Below are positions 1 to 8,355 of a DNA stretch of 62,252 nucleotides, one piece after another. Both the position numbers and the translations under genes were made by a program. Positions within the stretch are counted from its first letter, which is position 1. Every line of letters starts with the position of its first letter. This DNA comes from Erysipelotrichaceae bacterium 7770_A6 (GTDB taxonomy: Bacteria; Bacillota_I; Bacilli_A; Erysipelotrichales; Erysipelotrichaceae). Under the pieces are notes generated by a model. It was not told the origin of the DNA. It was given only the letters and a program-made list of their open reading frames with translations, and made no database searches. The stretch is taken from NCBI GenBank assembly GCA_014610835.1, contig QQXM01000005.1:1-62252 (forward strand), read 5' to 3'.

Positions 1-83
1 ATTTTCCTTCAAGACCTCATGAACATCATGTTATTTTGGAATATGTCAAAACCTCATCCAATTTTGGATAATCTTTTTTTACT

Positions 84-116
84 CAAAAAAGCTATGACGC
101 ATTTGTCATAGCTTTT
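84..116 (-). terminator. Rho-independent terminator of the hydrolase gene
   Basis: A perfect 12-bp stem (87-98 with 105-116) has a 6-nt loop and is followed, read on the minus strand, by a T run. It lies just past the hydrolase stop codon. I see no gene in bases 1-83. Confidence 0.85.
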
Positions 117-119
117 GTT

Positions 120-1070
120 TCATATGTGTGCATTGTAATAGTCTAAGATATCTTGATAATACTTCTCTCGAATTTCTTTTGTCGCATTAAAGATTTCATG
201 TTTAGAATCTTTATATTCCAGCAGTGTTACATTTGAATTCTTTTGATCAAATGCATTTTGTCCACCGGCTTTTACCATATGATCTTTTTCTGCCTGCAAT
301 AGCAGTACAGGTGTTTTTACTTTTTTGATATTTTTCATGATCTTCGCCGTTGCTTCTTTTCCAGCTCTGATCCATCCCCATGTGCCACCCCATGTCTGAT
401 ACATCGGTTCATTCGTTCTTAAATTGAATTGATATTCATAACGATCTTTATCAAGCATAGAGGAATGTTCAAAATCAGGAATTGCATTAAATGGTTTCTG
501 CGAAGGTCCAAATTCCTGTGATACATCCACAACCTTAGAATACGCAGACAATACGTCAACAGCTAAATCCGGTACTTTTCCATAGTTCATCATCAACATA
601 GGAGAAGATAAGACAGCGCAAGTAAAATCATCAGGATACTCTTCTAAATACAACGTAGAGACTGCACCACCCATAGAATGTGCAAATAAAAACAATTTCT
701 TTCCTTGCGATTTCTTCTTAACAACCTGCTCTACAAGTGCATGCACGTCCATGACATATTCTTCAAAGTCATTTACATGTACTCTAGAATCATTGTAAAT
801 ATCTGTATGTTGAGATTTTCCATGTCCTCTTAAATCAATATAGAAAACATTAAATCCAGCCTGAAAGAAACGATATGCATTCTCATGATGTTTACCAAAG
901 AATTCTGTAAATCCATGAATCATCAAAATTGATGCTTTTGCATCATTTCTCAAAGCTTCATAGTAATGGATCCTTGTTTGATCCTCACTCAAAATATCCC
1001 CTTCTTGTATATTATTTTCTAAAAATGGTTTTAATTGTTTTTCGACGAAGTCTTTATATTCCTGTTTCAT
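120..1070 (-). CDS. Alpha/beta hydrolase, monoacylglycerol lipase-like
   Basis: This is a probable cytoplasmic serine esterase or lysophospholipase of the hydrolase_4 type (316 aa). The nucleophile elbow FAHSMGG puts Ser near residue 132. An oxyanion-loop motif MIHGFTEFFGKH comes before it, and a likely catalytic Asp (QAEKDHM) and His (DSKHEIF) lie near the C-terminus. No signal peptide is visible. I chose the ATG at 1070 because the three codons before it begin with a TTG and lie inside the upstream gene. It overlaps the glycerophosphodiesterase by 17 bases, so the two are translated together. The pair would fit stepwise removal of acyl chains and head groups from phospholipids, but the true substrate is not visible. 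Confidence 0.85.
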   Translation of the reverse strand: MKQEYKDFVEKQLKPFLENNIQEGDILSEDQTRIHYYEALRNDAKASILMIHGFTEFFGKHHENAYRFFQAGFNVFYIDLRGHGKSQHTDIYNDSRVHVNDFEEYVMDVHALVEQVVKKKSQGKKLFLFAHSMGGAVSTLYLEEYPDDFTCAVLSSPMLMMNYGKVPDLAVDVLSAYSKVVDVSQEFGPSQKPFNAIPDFEHSSMLDKDRYEYQFNLRTNEPMYQTWGGTWGWIRAGKEATAKIMKNIKKVKTPVLLLQAEKDHMVKAGGQNAFDQKNSNVTLLEYKDSKHEIFNATKEIREKYYQDILDYYNAHI

Positions 1071-1794
1071 ACTGCTCAATTACCTTTTTGATACGATCTG
1101 GATAATTTGTGATTAAAGTATTCACACCATATTTCAGACACATCAATGCAATCTCTTCTGTATTAACAGTCCATACATTGACATCTAAATGATACACATT
1201 GCATTCTTCCATGAAGTCAGGAAGACGAAGATTATATGCTGCTGGATGCAATGCATTTACATGATGTTCATAGCCATATAACGGCATATCTAATGGTCCA
1301 TCACTATAAAGAAATGCTGTTTTCGCATTTGGATCAAGTTCTTGAATCTTCATGATGGAATAATGATTAAATGAAGAATAAATCACACGATCTTCAAATC
1401 CTTCTGCATGTGTTAAAGCAATGATTTTTTCTTCAATGCCTTCATAATCAAAAATACCTGTTTTCAATTCAATATTAATTATTAGATTTGTAGGCTTCAA
1501 CAGTTCAAATACTTCCTTCATTGTAGGAATACTGACTTTTCCAAGTTCTTTGAACTGATAGGAAAAATCCATTTCTTTCAATTCAGCTAATGTATAATCT
1601 TTCAGCCATCCTTTTGCATTTGATGTACGATCTACCATTTCATCATGGCAGACAACGATTTCTCCATCCTTGCTTAATTGAATATCCAGTTCAACTCCAT
1701 CTGCACCTAATTCAACAGCCTTTTTAAAAGATGGCAGCGTATTCTCCGGCATATAGCCACTTGCCCCGCGATGGGCCCAGACTTTAGTTTTCAT
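1054..1794 (-). CDS. Glycerophosphodiester phosphodiesterase
   Basis: This enzyme hydrolyses glycerophosphodiesters to glycerol-3-phosphate and an alcohol. The family signature is clear: AHRGASGYMPENTLPSF at the N-terminus, then GVELDIQLSKDG and CHDEMVDRTS, carrying the catalytic His and the acidic metal ligands of the TIM barrel. At 246 aa it is the usual length of the soluble UgpQ type and has no membrane segment. The ATG at 1794 is preferred over an upstream TTG because GGAGG lies 11 bases before it. It is the first gene of a two-gene operon with the hydrolase and is transcribed divergently from the MFS transporter. A 19-bp palindrome lies in its promoter region. Confidence 0.92.
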   Translation of the reverse strand: MKTKVWAHRGASGYMPENTLPSFKKAVELGADGVELDIQLSKDGEIVVCHDEMVDRTSNAKGWLKDYTLAELKEMDFSYQFKELGKVSIPTMKEVFELLKPTNLIINIELKTGIFDYEGIEEKIIALTHAEGFEDRVIYSSFNHYSIMKIQELDPNAKTAFLYSDGPLDMPLYGYEHHVNALHPAAYNLRLPDFMEECNVYHLDVNVWTVNTEEIALMCLKYGVNTLITNYPDRIKKVIEQYETGI

Positions 1795-1826
1795 ATTATG
1801 ATTTTCCTCCAACTAATATCATACAT

Positions 1827-1845
1827 TCAATTGTAATACAATTGA
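1827..1845. promoter_or_regulatory. 19-bp perfect palindrome, candidate operator of the GDPD operon
   Basis: TCAATTGTA-A-TACAATTGA is a perfect dyad 33 bases upstream of the GDPD start. It overlaps a plausible minus-strand -10 (TACAAT) that has TTGTTA 16 bases upstream. The cognate regulator is unknown. Confidence 0.5.
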
Positions 1846-1876
1846 CACATTTAACAAAATTTTCACATTCTTCTAT

Positions 1877-1909
1877 ATCATTTTTTAAATGATTAAGAGA
1901 TAATATAAT
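1877..1909 (+). promoter_or_regulatory. Promoter region of the MFS gene with a 7-bp inverted repeat
   Basis: A -10 hexamer TATAAT lies at 1904-1909, 24 bases before the ATG. An inverted repeat ATCATTT-TTT-AAATGAT (1877-1893) covers the -35 zone, where no good -35 hexamer is seen. It may be an operator. Confidence 0.45.
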
Positions 1910-1933
1910 TATATTGTTAAGAGGGTAAACTAT

Positions 1934-3181
1934 ATGTTTAAAAATTTCAATAAGTTAGAGAAAAGCTGGATTTACTATGATATTGGTAACTCCGCTTTTA
2001 CAATGATGGTTTCAACGATCATTCCTATCTGGTTCAACACTTTAGCTGCAAATGCTGGTATGAGTAATTCCGAATACCTTGCATTCTGGTCATATGCAAC
2101 AAGTATTGCGACAATTCTTGTTGCAATCATCGGTCCAGTCTTTGGATCCATTGCGGATAACAAAGACTTCAAGAAGCCAATGTTTATGTTTGTATTATTT
2201 GTTGGTGTAATTGGATGTGCTTTGCTTGGAGCTGTTCCAAACTGGATTCTATATCTGATTACGTATGTCATTGCGAAAATCTGTTATCAAACTTCTCTCG
2301 TTTTCTATGATTCAATGTTAACTGATGTAACAACTCCCGAAAGAATGGATCTTGTATCTTCACAAGGTTATGCATGGGGTTATATCGGAAGCTGTATTCC
2401 ATTTGTCATCGCACTTGGCTTATACGCAGCAGGAAATCCAGATTTCCTTGGTATCATGAATGAAAGATTATCTATATTCTTAGCATTCATTGTTATCGCT
2501 GTATGGTGGTTCTGTGTAACAATTCCACTGTTAAAAAACTACAAACAAAAATATTATGTAGAAACAACTTCAAATAAAGTCAAAGAAAGTATTTCAAGAT
2601 TAGGAAAAACACTTGTTACAATGTATAGAGACGAAAAGAAAGTATTCTTCTTCCTCCTTGCATTCTTCTTCTATATCGATGGTGTATATACAATCATTGA
2701 TGAAGCTGTAGCAATTGGTACTGCATTAGGACTTAACCAGATGGGATTATTAGTCATTTTATTACTGACTCAGGTCGTAGCATTCGCATTCGCTACTCTA
2801 TTTGGAAAATTAAGTGAAAAGTACAGTTCTGTACAACTCATTACAGTTTGTATCTTAGGTTACTTCGCTGTAGCAATCTACGCATTGTTCATGAAGGAAT
2901 TATGGCAGTTTGGTATCATGGCATTTGTTGTTGGTATGTTCCAGGGCGCAATTCAGGCATTATCTCGTTCCTACTTTGCACAGATCATTCCAGCAAATGC
3001 AAGTGGTGAATACTTTGGTATCTATGATATTTGTGGTAAAGGTGCTGCATTTATGGGAACAACACTTGTTGGTATTACAGTTTCTATTACAAACTCTGTT
3101 AACGTTGCGGTTGCAACACTTACAGTCTTATTCATATTAGGTCTATTTTTCTTTAGAATCGCCACAAAAGAAGATAAGTAA
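1934..3181 (+). CDS. MFS transporter, UMF1/Atg22-like family
   Basis: This is an integral membrane transporter (415 aa) with about 12 predicted membrane helices and no signal peptide. The opening KSWIYYDIGNSAF and the later helix containing QALSRSYFAQIIP are typical of the UMF1 family (related to yeast Atg22), which are proton-driven effluxers of uncertain substrate. GAGGG lies 8 bases before the ATG. It is a single-gene transcription unit between its own promoter and a strong terminator. The substrate cannot be read from the sequence. Amino acids are known for the yeast relatives only. Confidence 0.85.
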   Translation: MFKNFNKLEKSWIYYDIGNSAFTMMVSTIIPIWFNTLAANAGMSNSEYLAFWSYATSIATILVAIIGPVFGSIADNKDFKKPMFMFVLFVGVIGCALLGAVPNWILYLITYVIAKICYQTSLVFYDSMLTDVTTPERMDLVSSQGYAWGYIGSCIPFVIALGLYAAGNPDFLGIMNERLSIFLAFIVIAVWWFCVTIPLLKNYKQKYYVETTSNKVKESISRLGKTLVTMYRDEKKVFFFLLAFFFYIDGVYTIIDEAVAIGTALGLNQMGLLVILLLTQVVAFAFATLFGKLSEKYSSVQLITVCILGYFAVAIYALFMKELWQFGIMAFVVGMFQGAIQALSRSYFAQIIPANASGEYFGIYDICGKGAAFMGTTLVGITVSITNSVNVAVATLTVLFILGLFFFRIATKEDK

Positions 3182-3195
3182 TTCAAACAAAAACT

Positions 3196-3227
3196 AAGCT
3201 CTTATGGAAATACATAAGAGCTTTTTT
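3196..3227 (+). terminator. Rho-independent terminator of the MFS gene
   Basis: An 11-bp perfect stem (3196-3206 with 3213-3223) has a 6-nt loop and is followed by a T run. Confidence 0.9.
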
Positions 3228-3241
3228 AAACGAAACACCAA

Positions 3242-3303
3242 CGAAATGTTAGCGAAATGTAAGCGAAATTTCAGTTGATTCATTTCGCTTGAATGCATAT
3301 ACT
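3242..3303 (+). promoter_or_regulatory. Promoter with iterated GCGAAAT operator repeats
   Basis: TTGATT (3275-3280), a 17-base spacer and TATACT (3298-3303) form a good sigma-A promoter for the AAA-ATPase-like gene. Three direct copies of a CGAAAT(G/T) motif lie at 3242, 3252 and 3263. The last copy pairs with an inverted copy ATTTCGCT at 3282-3289, so AGCGAAAT and ATTTCGCT flank the -35 box. This looks like a binding site for a DNA-binding protein, possibly the gene's own N-terminal domain. Confidence 0.6.
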
Positions 3304-3332
3304 AAAGATAGAAATATACCAGGAGATAATGT

Positions 3333-5132
3333 ATGAACTATTTATCATGTATTGATGCTGCAAAAAAATTAGGAGTATCTACTCGTAGAATTCAACAAAT
3401 GTGTAAGCAAGGAGAAATTTCCAATGCAATCAAAGATGGACGTACCTGGCTCATCCCTGATGATATCACTTTAAAACAATTAAAACCTTTACCAATCGGT
3501 GTTTCAGATTTCAAATCAGCAACAACAAATTATTATTACGTTGATAAAACTTTAATGATTCGTGATTTTCTGGATGCTAAACCTATGGTTTCTTTATTTA
3601 CGCGTCCTCGTCGCTTTGGAAAAACATTAAATATGGATATGTTGCGTGTTTTTTTCGAAAAAACAGCAGAAAATACTTCTATCTATTTTAAAGACAAGCA
3701 GATATGGAGATGTGGAGAGTATTACACAAAACATCAAGGACAATATCCTGTTATCTTTCTCACTTTCAAAGATGTAAAATGTTCAACATGGTCAGAAACA
3801 TTTCAAAAAATCAGAAAAATTATTTCTTTAGAGTTCATACGCCATGAAGAACTAGAAAACAGTACAAAGCTAAGTTCATACGAAAAAGAACAATATCACC
3901 TTCTTGCTGGAGAAAGTGCTAATGAAATCGACTACCAGATGAGCCTGCAGTTATTATCATTATTATTGCATAAACATTATGGAAAAGAATGTATCATCAT
4001 CATTGATGAATATGATACTCCAATACAACAAGGTCATATTTGTGATTTTTATCTAAAAACAATTAATTTCATGCGCAACTTATTTTCAGGCGGATTAAAA
4101 GATAATCCACATTTAGCCTTTGGCTTTTTGACAGGCATTTTACGAGTTGCAAAAGAAAGCATTTTTAGTGGCATGAATAACCTGAAAATCAATTCAATCT
4201 TAGATAGTGACTATAGCTCATATTTTGGTTTTACAAAAAATGAAGTCATTGACATGTTACAGTATTACGGATATGAAAACAAATATCGGGAAATTTGTGA
4301 ATGGTACGATGGATATCGTTTTGGAAATACTGAAATTTTTAATCCTTGGTCTGTTATTAATTATATTGCGGACAAATGTTTTCCAAAAGCTTTCTGGCAA
4401 TCTACAGGAAGCAACGAAATCATTGGTGAAATCATCAGTAATGCTTCAAATGAAATCAATGAAAATCTGTATAAATTATTATGTGGCGAAAAAATCACTA
4501 CTTATATAGATACAAGTGTAATCTATCCTGAAGTACAAAATAACCCCTACAGCATTTATAGCTTTCTGCTTGTCGCAGGATATTTAAAAGTTGCATCCAT
4601 TTATCCGCAATATGATGGCAACTTCATGTGTGATGTATCTATTCCAAATAAAGAAATTGCATTTGTTTATGAAAAAGAAATTCTAAATCGAACGAATCAA
4701 AACAATATATCAATTTCTATCCAGCAGGCTATTTTTTCAAAAGATGCAAGCAAGCTTCAATCATTATTAGAAGATTTCATGTTAAAAAGCATCTCCACAA
4801 TAGATGGAGCAAACGAAAGTTTTTATCATGGTATGATGTTAGGTTTATGTGCAATTCTAAGCAATCAATATCAAATTAGGTCAAATAGAGAATCCGGTCT
4901 AGGGCGATTTGACATTCAACTTATCCCTTTAACAAAGGAAATTCCAGGATTTATTTTTGAATTCAAATACACAAAAGATCCACATATTGATTTAGAATCT
5001 CTGGCTGATTTTGCCTTAAAGCAAATTGAAGAAAAGAAATATGATACAGAACTATTAGATGCACAAGTTCACTCTATAGTAAAAATTGGAATCGCTTTTT
5101 GTGGAAAAAAAGCAGTTGTAAAACGTTCATAG
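3333..5132 (+). CDS. AAA-ATPase-like / PD-(D/E)XK protein with N-terminal HTH
   Basis: The protein has 599 residues in three parts. Residues 1-45 resemble an excisionase/MerR-type helix-turn-helix (DAAKKLGVSTRRIQQM, then GRTWLIP). Residues 52-350 match the AAA-ATPase_like family, with the modified P-loop RPRRFGKT at 91-98, a Walker B IIIIDEYD at 221-228 and the family motif WYDGYRFG at 324-331. The C-terminal part has the PD-(D/E)XK nuclease pattern, with Glu520, Asp527 and EFK at 543-545. Such proteins are common and multicopy in gut Firmicutes and Bacteroidetes, and their function is unknown; a mobile-element or defence role has been suggested. The fused HTH and the operator-like repeats suggest autoregulation. 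AGGAGA precedes the ATG. It is monocistronic. Confidence 0.85.
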   Translation: MNYLSCIDAAKKLGVSTRRIQQMCKQGEISNAIKDGRTWLIPDDITLKQLKPLPIGVSDFKSATTNYYYVDKTLMIRDFLDAKPMVSLFTRPRRFGKTLNMDMLRVFFEKTAENTSIYFKDKQIWRCGEYYTKHQGQYPVIFLTFKDVKCSTWSETFQKIRKIISLEFIRHEELENSTKLSSYEKEQYHLLAGESANEIDYQMSLQLLSLLLHKHYGKECIIIIDEYDTPIQQGHICDFYLKTINFMRNLFSGGLKDNPHLAFGFLTGILRVAKESIFSGMNNLKINSILDSDYSSYFGFTKNEVIDMLQYYGYENKYREICEWYDGYRFGNTEIFNPWSVINYIADKCFPKAFWQSTGSNEIIGEIISNASNEINENLYKLLCGEKITTYIDTSVIYPEVQNNPYSIYSFLLVAGYLKVASIYPQYDGNFMCDVSIPNKEIAFVYEKEILNRTNQNNISISIQQAIFSKDASKLQSLLEDFMLKSISTIDGANESFYHGMMLGLCAILSNQYQIRSNRESGLGRFDIQLIPLTKEIPGFIFEFKYTKDPHIDLESLADFALKQIEEKKYDTELLDAQVHSIVKIGIAFCGKKAVVKRS

Positions 5133-5138
5133 TTCAAA

Positions 5139-5197
5139 AAAGAGGCTGTAACAGTTGAACATGTTTAAAGTTCAAAGCTGTTGCAGCCTCTTCTTTT
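5139..5197. terminator. Bidirectional terminator between the AAA gene and purF
   Basis: A 15-bp nearly perfect stem (5140-5154 with 5178-5192) has an inner TTGAAC/GTTCAA helix. It is flanked by A and T runs, so it can end both convergent transcripts. Confidence 0.88.
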
Positions 5198-5206
5198 TCT
5201 ATTTCA

Positions 5207-6688
5207 TTAGAATTCTTTTGCGTCTCCATGAACTCTTTCACGTTCATCTACGCTTTCCTCTTCTTTTACATTAATTTTCTTTTCGAATTGTGATTTTTCT
5301 TGAGAAACAGGAATTGGTGCAGGATATTTTTCAGTAAAGCATCCAACACAGAATTCACATTGTGGATTCTTTGCCATTTCCTTTGCACCTTCAACAGATA
5401 AATATCCTAAAGAATCAGCACCAATCTGTTCTTTGATTTCCTGCTGTGTATATTTGCAGGCAATCAGATTCTTCTTAGAATCGATATCTGTACCATAGTA
5501 ACAAGGAGAAATAAATGGTGGCGCAGAAATACGTACATGTACTTCTTTTGCACCAGCTGCCTTAATTAAAGCAACAATACGAGCACTTGTTGTACCACGA
5601 ACAATAGAGTCATCTACCATAACAACTCTCTTGTCTTTTACAACAGAAGCAATCACATTCAACTTCAAGCGTACTGAGTTTTCTCTTTGAGACTGTGCTG
5701 GCTGAATAAATGTTCTTGCGATATATTTATTCTTTGAAAAGCCAGTTTCATATGGAATTCCACTTGCTTCCGCAAAACCTAAAGCAGCATCTAATCCAGA
5801 ATCAGGAACACCAATAACAACATCTGCATCTACTGGATGTTCTTTCCAGAGGATTCTACCTGCTTCCTTACGTGCTTCATGAACACTGATACCTTCCATA
5901 ACTGAGTCAGGTCTAGCAAAATAGATATATTCAAACACACACATATGCTTGATAGGCTTTACATGACTTGTAATAGAACGAACACCATTCTTATCTACAA
6001 CAACAATTTCACCTGCTGCAAGATCTTTAACATATTTTGCGCCAAGAGAATCCAATGCACATGTTTCAGAAGCAAACACGGTTTCTCCATTTGGAAGTTC
6101 TCCCATAACAAGTGGTCTAAAGCCTGTCATATCACGTGCCGCAACAAGCTTTTCAGGAGACATGACAACAAGTGAATATGCACCTTCTAATACATCAAGA
6201 ACGTTTTCAACGGCTTCTTCAATAGAAGATGTTTTAAGTCTTTCCTGAATGATTTCATACGCAATGATTTCAGAGTCATTTGTTGTATGGAAAATTGCAC
6301 CCTGTAATTCAAGTTTTTCTCTGAGTTCTGGTGCATTTGTCAAATTACCGTTATGAACAACAGCCATCTGTCCTTTGACATGTCTAACAACGAGTGGCTG
6401 TGCATTTGTCTGGTTAACTGTACCAAATGTTGAGTAACGTGTATGACCAACCGCAATCTGTCCTTTTCCCAGTTTTTCTAAACATTCCTTAGAAAACACA
6501 TCACGAACAAGACCGACATCTTTGTGATATGTGATTACACCTCTATCATTGACCGCAATTCCGCAAGATTCCTGCCCTCTATGCTGCAAGGCAAATAATC
6601 CGTAGTAAGTACTTGAGGCAACATCGTTTGTGCCACTTGGATCGTAAATTCCAAAAATACCGCATTCTTCGTGAATTAAATTTTCCAT
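5207..6688 (-). CDS. purF: Amidophosphoribosyltransferase
   Basis: This is the first committed enzyme of purine synthesis: glutamine plus PRPP gives phosphoribosylamine. The N-terminal glutamine amidotransferase domain starts with a short propeptide before Cys9 (HEECGIFG), as in the self-processing Bacillus type. The phosphoribosyltransferase domain has the PRPP loop VMVDDSIVRGTT. Cysteines in KHMCVFEY, ISPCYYG and CEFCVGC match the ligands of the Bacillus-type [4Fe-4S] cluster. The last 35 residues are a charged tail beyond the usual end (493 aa in all). It stands alone rather than in a pur operon. I see no obvious PurR box. An AAGGAA ribosome binding site precedes the ATG. Confidence 0.97.
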   Translation of the reverse strand: MENLIHEECGIFGIYDPSGTNDVASSTYYGLFALQHRGQESCGIAVNDRGVITYHKDVGLVRDVFSKECLEKLGKGQIAVGHTRYSTFGTVNQTNAQPLVVRHVKGQMAVVHNGNLTNAPELREKLELQGAIFHTTNDSEIIAYEIIQERLKTSSIEEAVENVLDVLEGAYSLVVMSPEKLVAARDMTGFRPLVMGELPNGETVFASETCALDSLGAKYVKDLAAGEIVVVDKNGVRSITSHVKPIKHMCVFEYIYFARPDSVMEGISVHEARKEAGRILWKEHPVDADVVIGVPDSGLDAALGFAEASGIPYETGFSKNKYIARTFIQPAQSQRENSVRLKLNVIASVVKDKRVVMVDDSIVRGTTSARIVALIKAAGAKEVHVRISAPPFISPCYYGTDIDSKKNLIACKYTQQEIKEQIGADSLGYLSVEGAKEMAKNPQCEFCVGCFTEKYPAPIPVSQEKSQFEKKINVKEEESVDERERVHGDAKEF

Positions 6689-6780
6689 ATGTTTTCCTTT
6701 TTCTTACTATATCCTAACTTTGTTAAGATTTTTCTAGTATACACTGTTTTTCGCTGAACAAAAAGATGAAATAAATTGTT

Positions 6781-8355
6781 TTAGTGATTGAATGCATCTG
6801 GCAAATCATTTTCTAATAGAATTGTGTCTGCTATAGATGCATGCGTATAAATGTATGTAAATGCTTCTTTTACTTTATCTAAGACGATGACTTGATCCAT
6901 ATCAAAGCCTGATTTCTTTAAACCATCATAGATTGGCTTTGTCTGGTTCTTGCCAACAAGGATAACAATATCTGCTTTTCCCTTCATCAATGTACCAAAG
7001 TGTTCATTGATTTCATTTTGTTTTTCTCCAAGATCAATCATACCTGGAGTAACAATGATTCTCTTTCCTGGCATCATAGCTAATACTTCTAATGCCATGC
7101 TGGAACCTGTAGGATTTGCATTAAACGCATCATCAATGAATCGATATCCATTGATTTTCTTTAATTCTAAGCGATGCTCTACTTGCTTCATCTGCTTTAC
7201 AGCTCTTTGAATGACACTCCACTCTACGCCTAAGTGTCTAGCCACTGCAACTGCAGAAAGAATATTCAGAATATTCAATTCACCTAACAGTTTTGTCTCC
7301 ATAGGAATTCTTTCATCTTTATAGCATACGACAAAGCTGCTTCCTGTCTGTGTATAATGAATATCTTCTACGGTATAATCTGTATCTTTACTTTTTACAC
7401 CATATGTAACGGTTTGAATAGAATGTTTGATCTTATAGTTACGAATGAATGGATTATCATAGTTTAATACACCAAATCCATCCACTGGCAGCATTTCAAT
7501 CATCTTCATTTTTTCATTCACAATATTTTCTTGTGAACCAAATGTATTAAGATGCTGAGGCCCAATAGAAGTAACAACCCCAATCGATGGATGTACGAAG
7601 TTCATTAATTCTTCAATATCTCCAACGTGATCAGCACCCATTTCACACACAAATACCTGGTGAATCGGTTTCAGCATTTCACGAATCGTTCTTGTAATAC
7701 CCATTGGTGTATTATAAGAAGCAGGTGTCATCAAGGAATTAAACTGTTCCGATACCATTGCCTGCATGATGTTCTTTGTTGTTGTTTTACCAAAGGAACC
7801 TGTAATACCAATCTTGATCAGATTTCCATGAGATGCGAGAATTTTCTTTGCATCATTCATAAATGACTGACGAATCATTGCTTCCATTGGAGAAGTTATC
7901 AAACTCATTGGATATAACAAGATCCAAGGCAAGAAATATGCAACGATACACATGCAAGGATCTAGATCATTCAATAAGAATACAACAACCACAACAAGTG
8001 ATAAGATTGCCATTACAACACATTGACGAACCACACGTGGTGTAAAAACAAGTGGCTTGATATAGTTCTGTTTCTTTTCATTTGAATATAGAACAATTGA
8101 CAAGATCACAAGCATACAGATCTGTCCAATCGATCCACCTTCATTTTTCAGTACGATGGATAACACACATGCCACAATGCAAATGATGATAGATATCAAA
8201 CTATGTTTGACATTGAATGCAAAGTTTTCTTTGATCCATTCATTCAATCGTTTTATTTCATAACGATTCTGCTGGAAAATATGCAATGCATGTTTTGTTG
8301 GTATTAAAAGTGCACAAACACTACATACCAATAAAAGAATTTTTAATATACTCAT
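6781..8355 (-). CDS. Mur ligase family protein, MurF-like, with N-terminal membrane region
   Basis: This is a predicted ATP-dependent amide ligase of peptidoglycan precursor synthesis. The Mur ligase core starts near residue 180 with the P-loop GSFGKTTT (186-193). The MurF-like motifs are CEMGADHVGDIEEL, SIGPQHLNTFGS and the late DDAFNANPTGSSMAL. The first 155 residues hold about five hydrophobic helices, which soluble MurF proteins lack; with this extension the protein reaches 524 aa against about 450. The enzyme would therefore work at the membrane. Its start overlaps the upstream hydrolase by four bases (ATGA), with GGGG as ribosome binding site. It may replace or supplement an ordinary MurF elsewhere in the genome. 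Confidence 0.85.
   Translation of the reverse strand: MSILKILLLVCSVCALLIPTKHALHIFQQNRYEIKRLNEWIKENFAFNVKHSLISIIICIVACVLSIVLKNEGGSIGQICMLVILSIVLYSNEKKQNYIKPLVFTPRVVRQCVVMAILSLVVVVVFLLNDLDPCMCIVAYFLPWILLYPMSLITSPMEAMIRQSFMNDAKKILASHGNLIKIGITGSFGKTTTKNIMQAMVSEQFNSLMTPASYNTPMGITRTIREMLKPIHQVFVCEMGADHVGDIEELMNFVHPSIGVVTSIGPQHLNTFGSQENIVNEKMKMIEMLPVDGFGVLNYDNPFIRNYKIKHSIQTVTYGVKSKDTDYTVEDIHYTQTGSSFVVCYKDERIPMETKLLGELNILNILSAVAVARHLGVEWSVIQRAVKQMKQVEHRLELKKINGYRFIDDAFNANPTGSSMALEVLAMMPGKRIIVTPGMIDLGEKQNEINEHFGTLMKGKADIVILVGKNQTKPIYDGLKKSGFDMDQVIVLDKVKEAFTYIYTHASIADTILLENDLPDAFNH

Noticed and set aside
1-83. End of an upstream gene
   Set aside because: I see no convincing coding frame or motif in these bases; only the terminator beyond them is clear.
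3333-5132. AAA-ATPase-like gene as a transposase or IS element
   Set aside because: There is no DDE motif and no terminal inverted repeats or target duplications around it. The small repeats are confined to the promoter.
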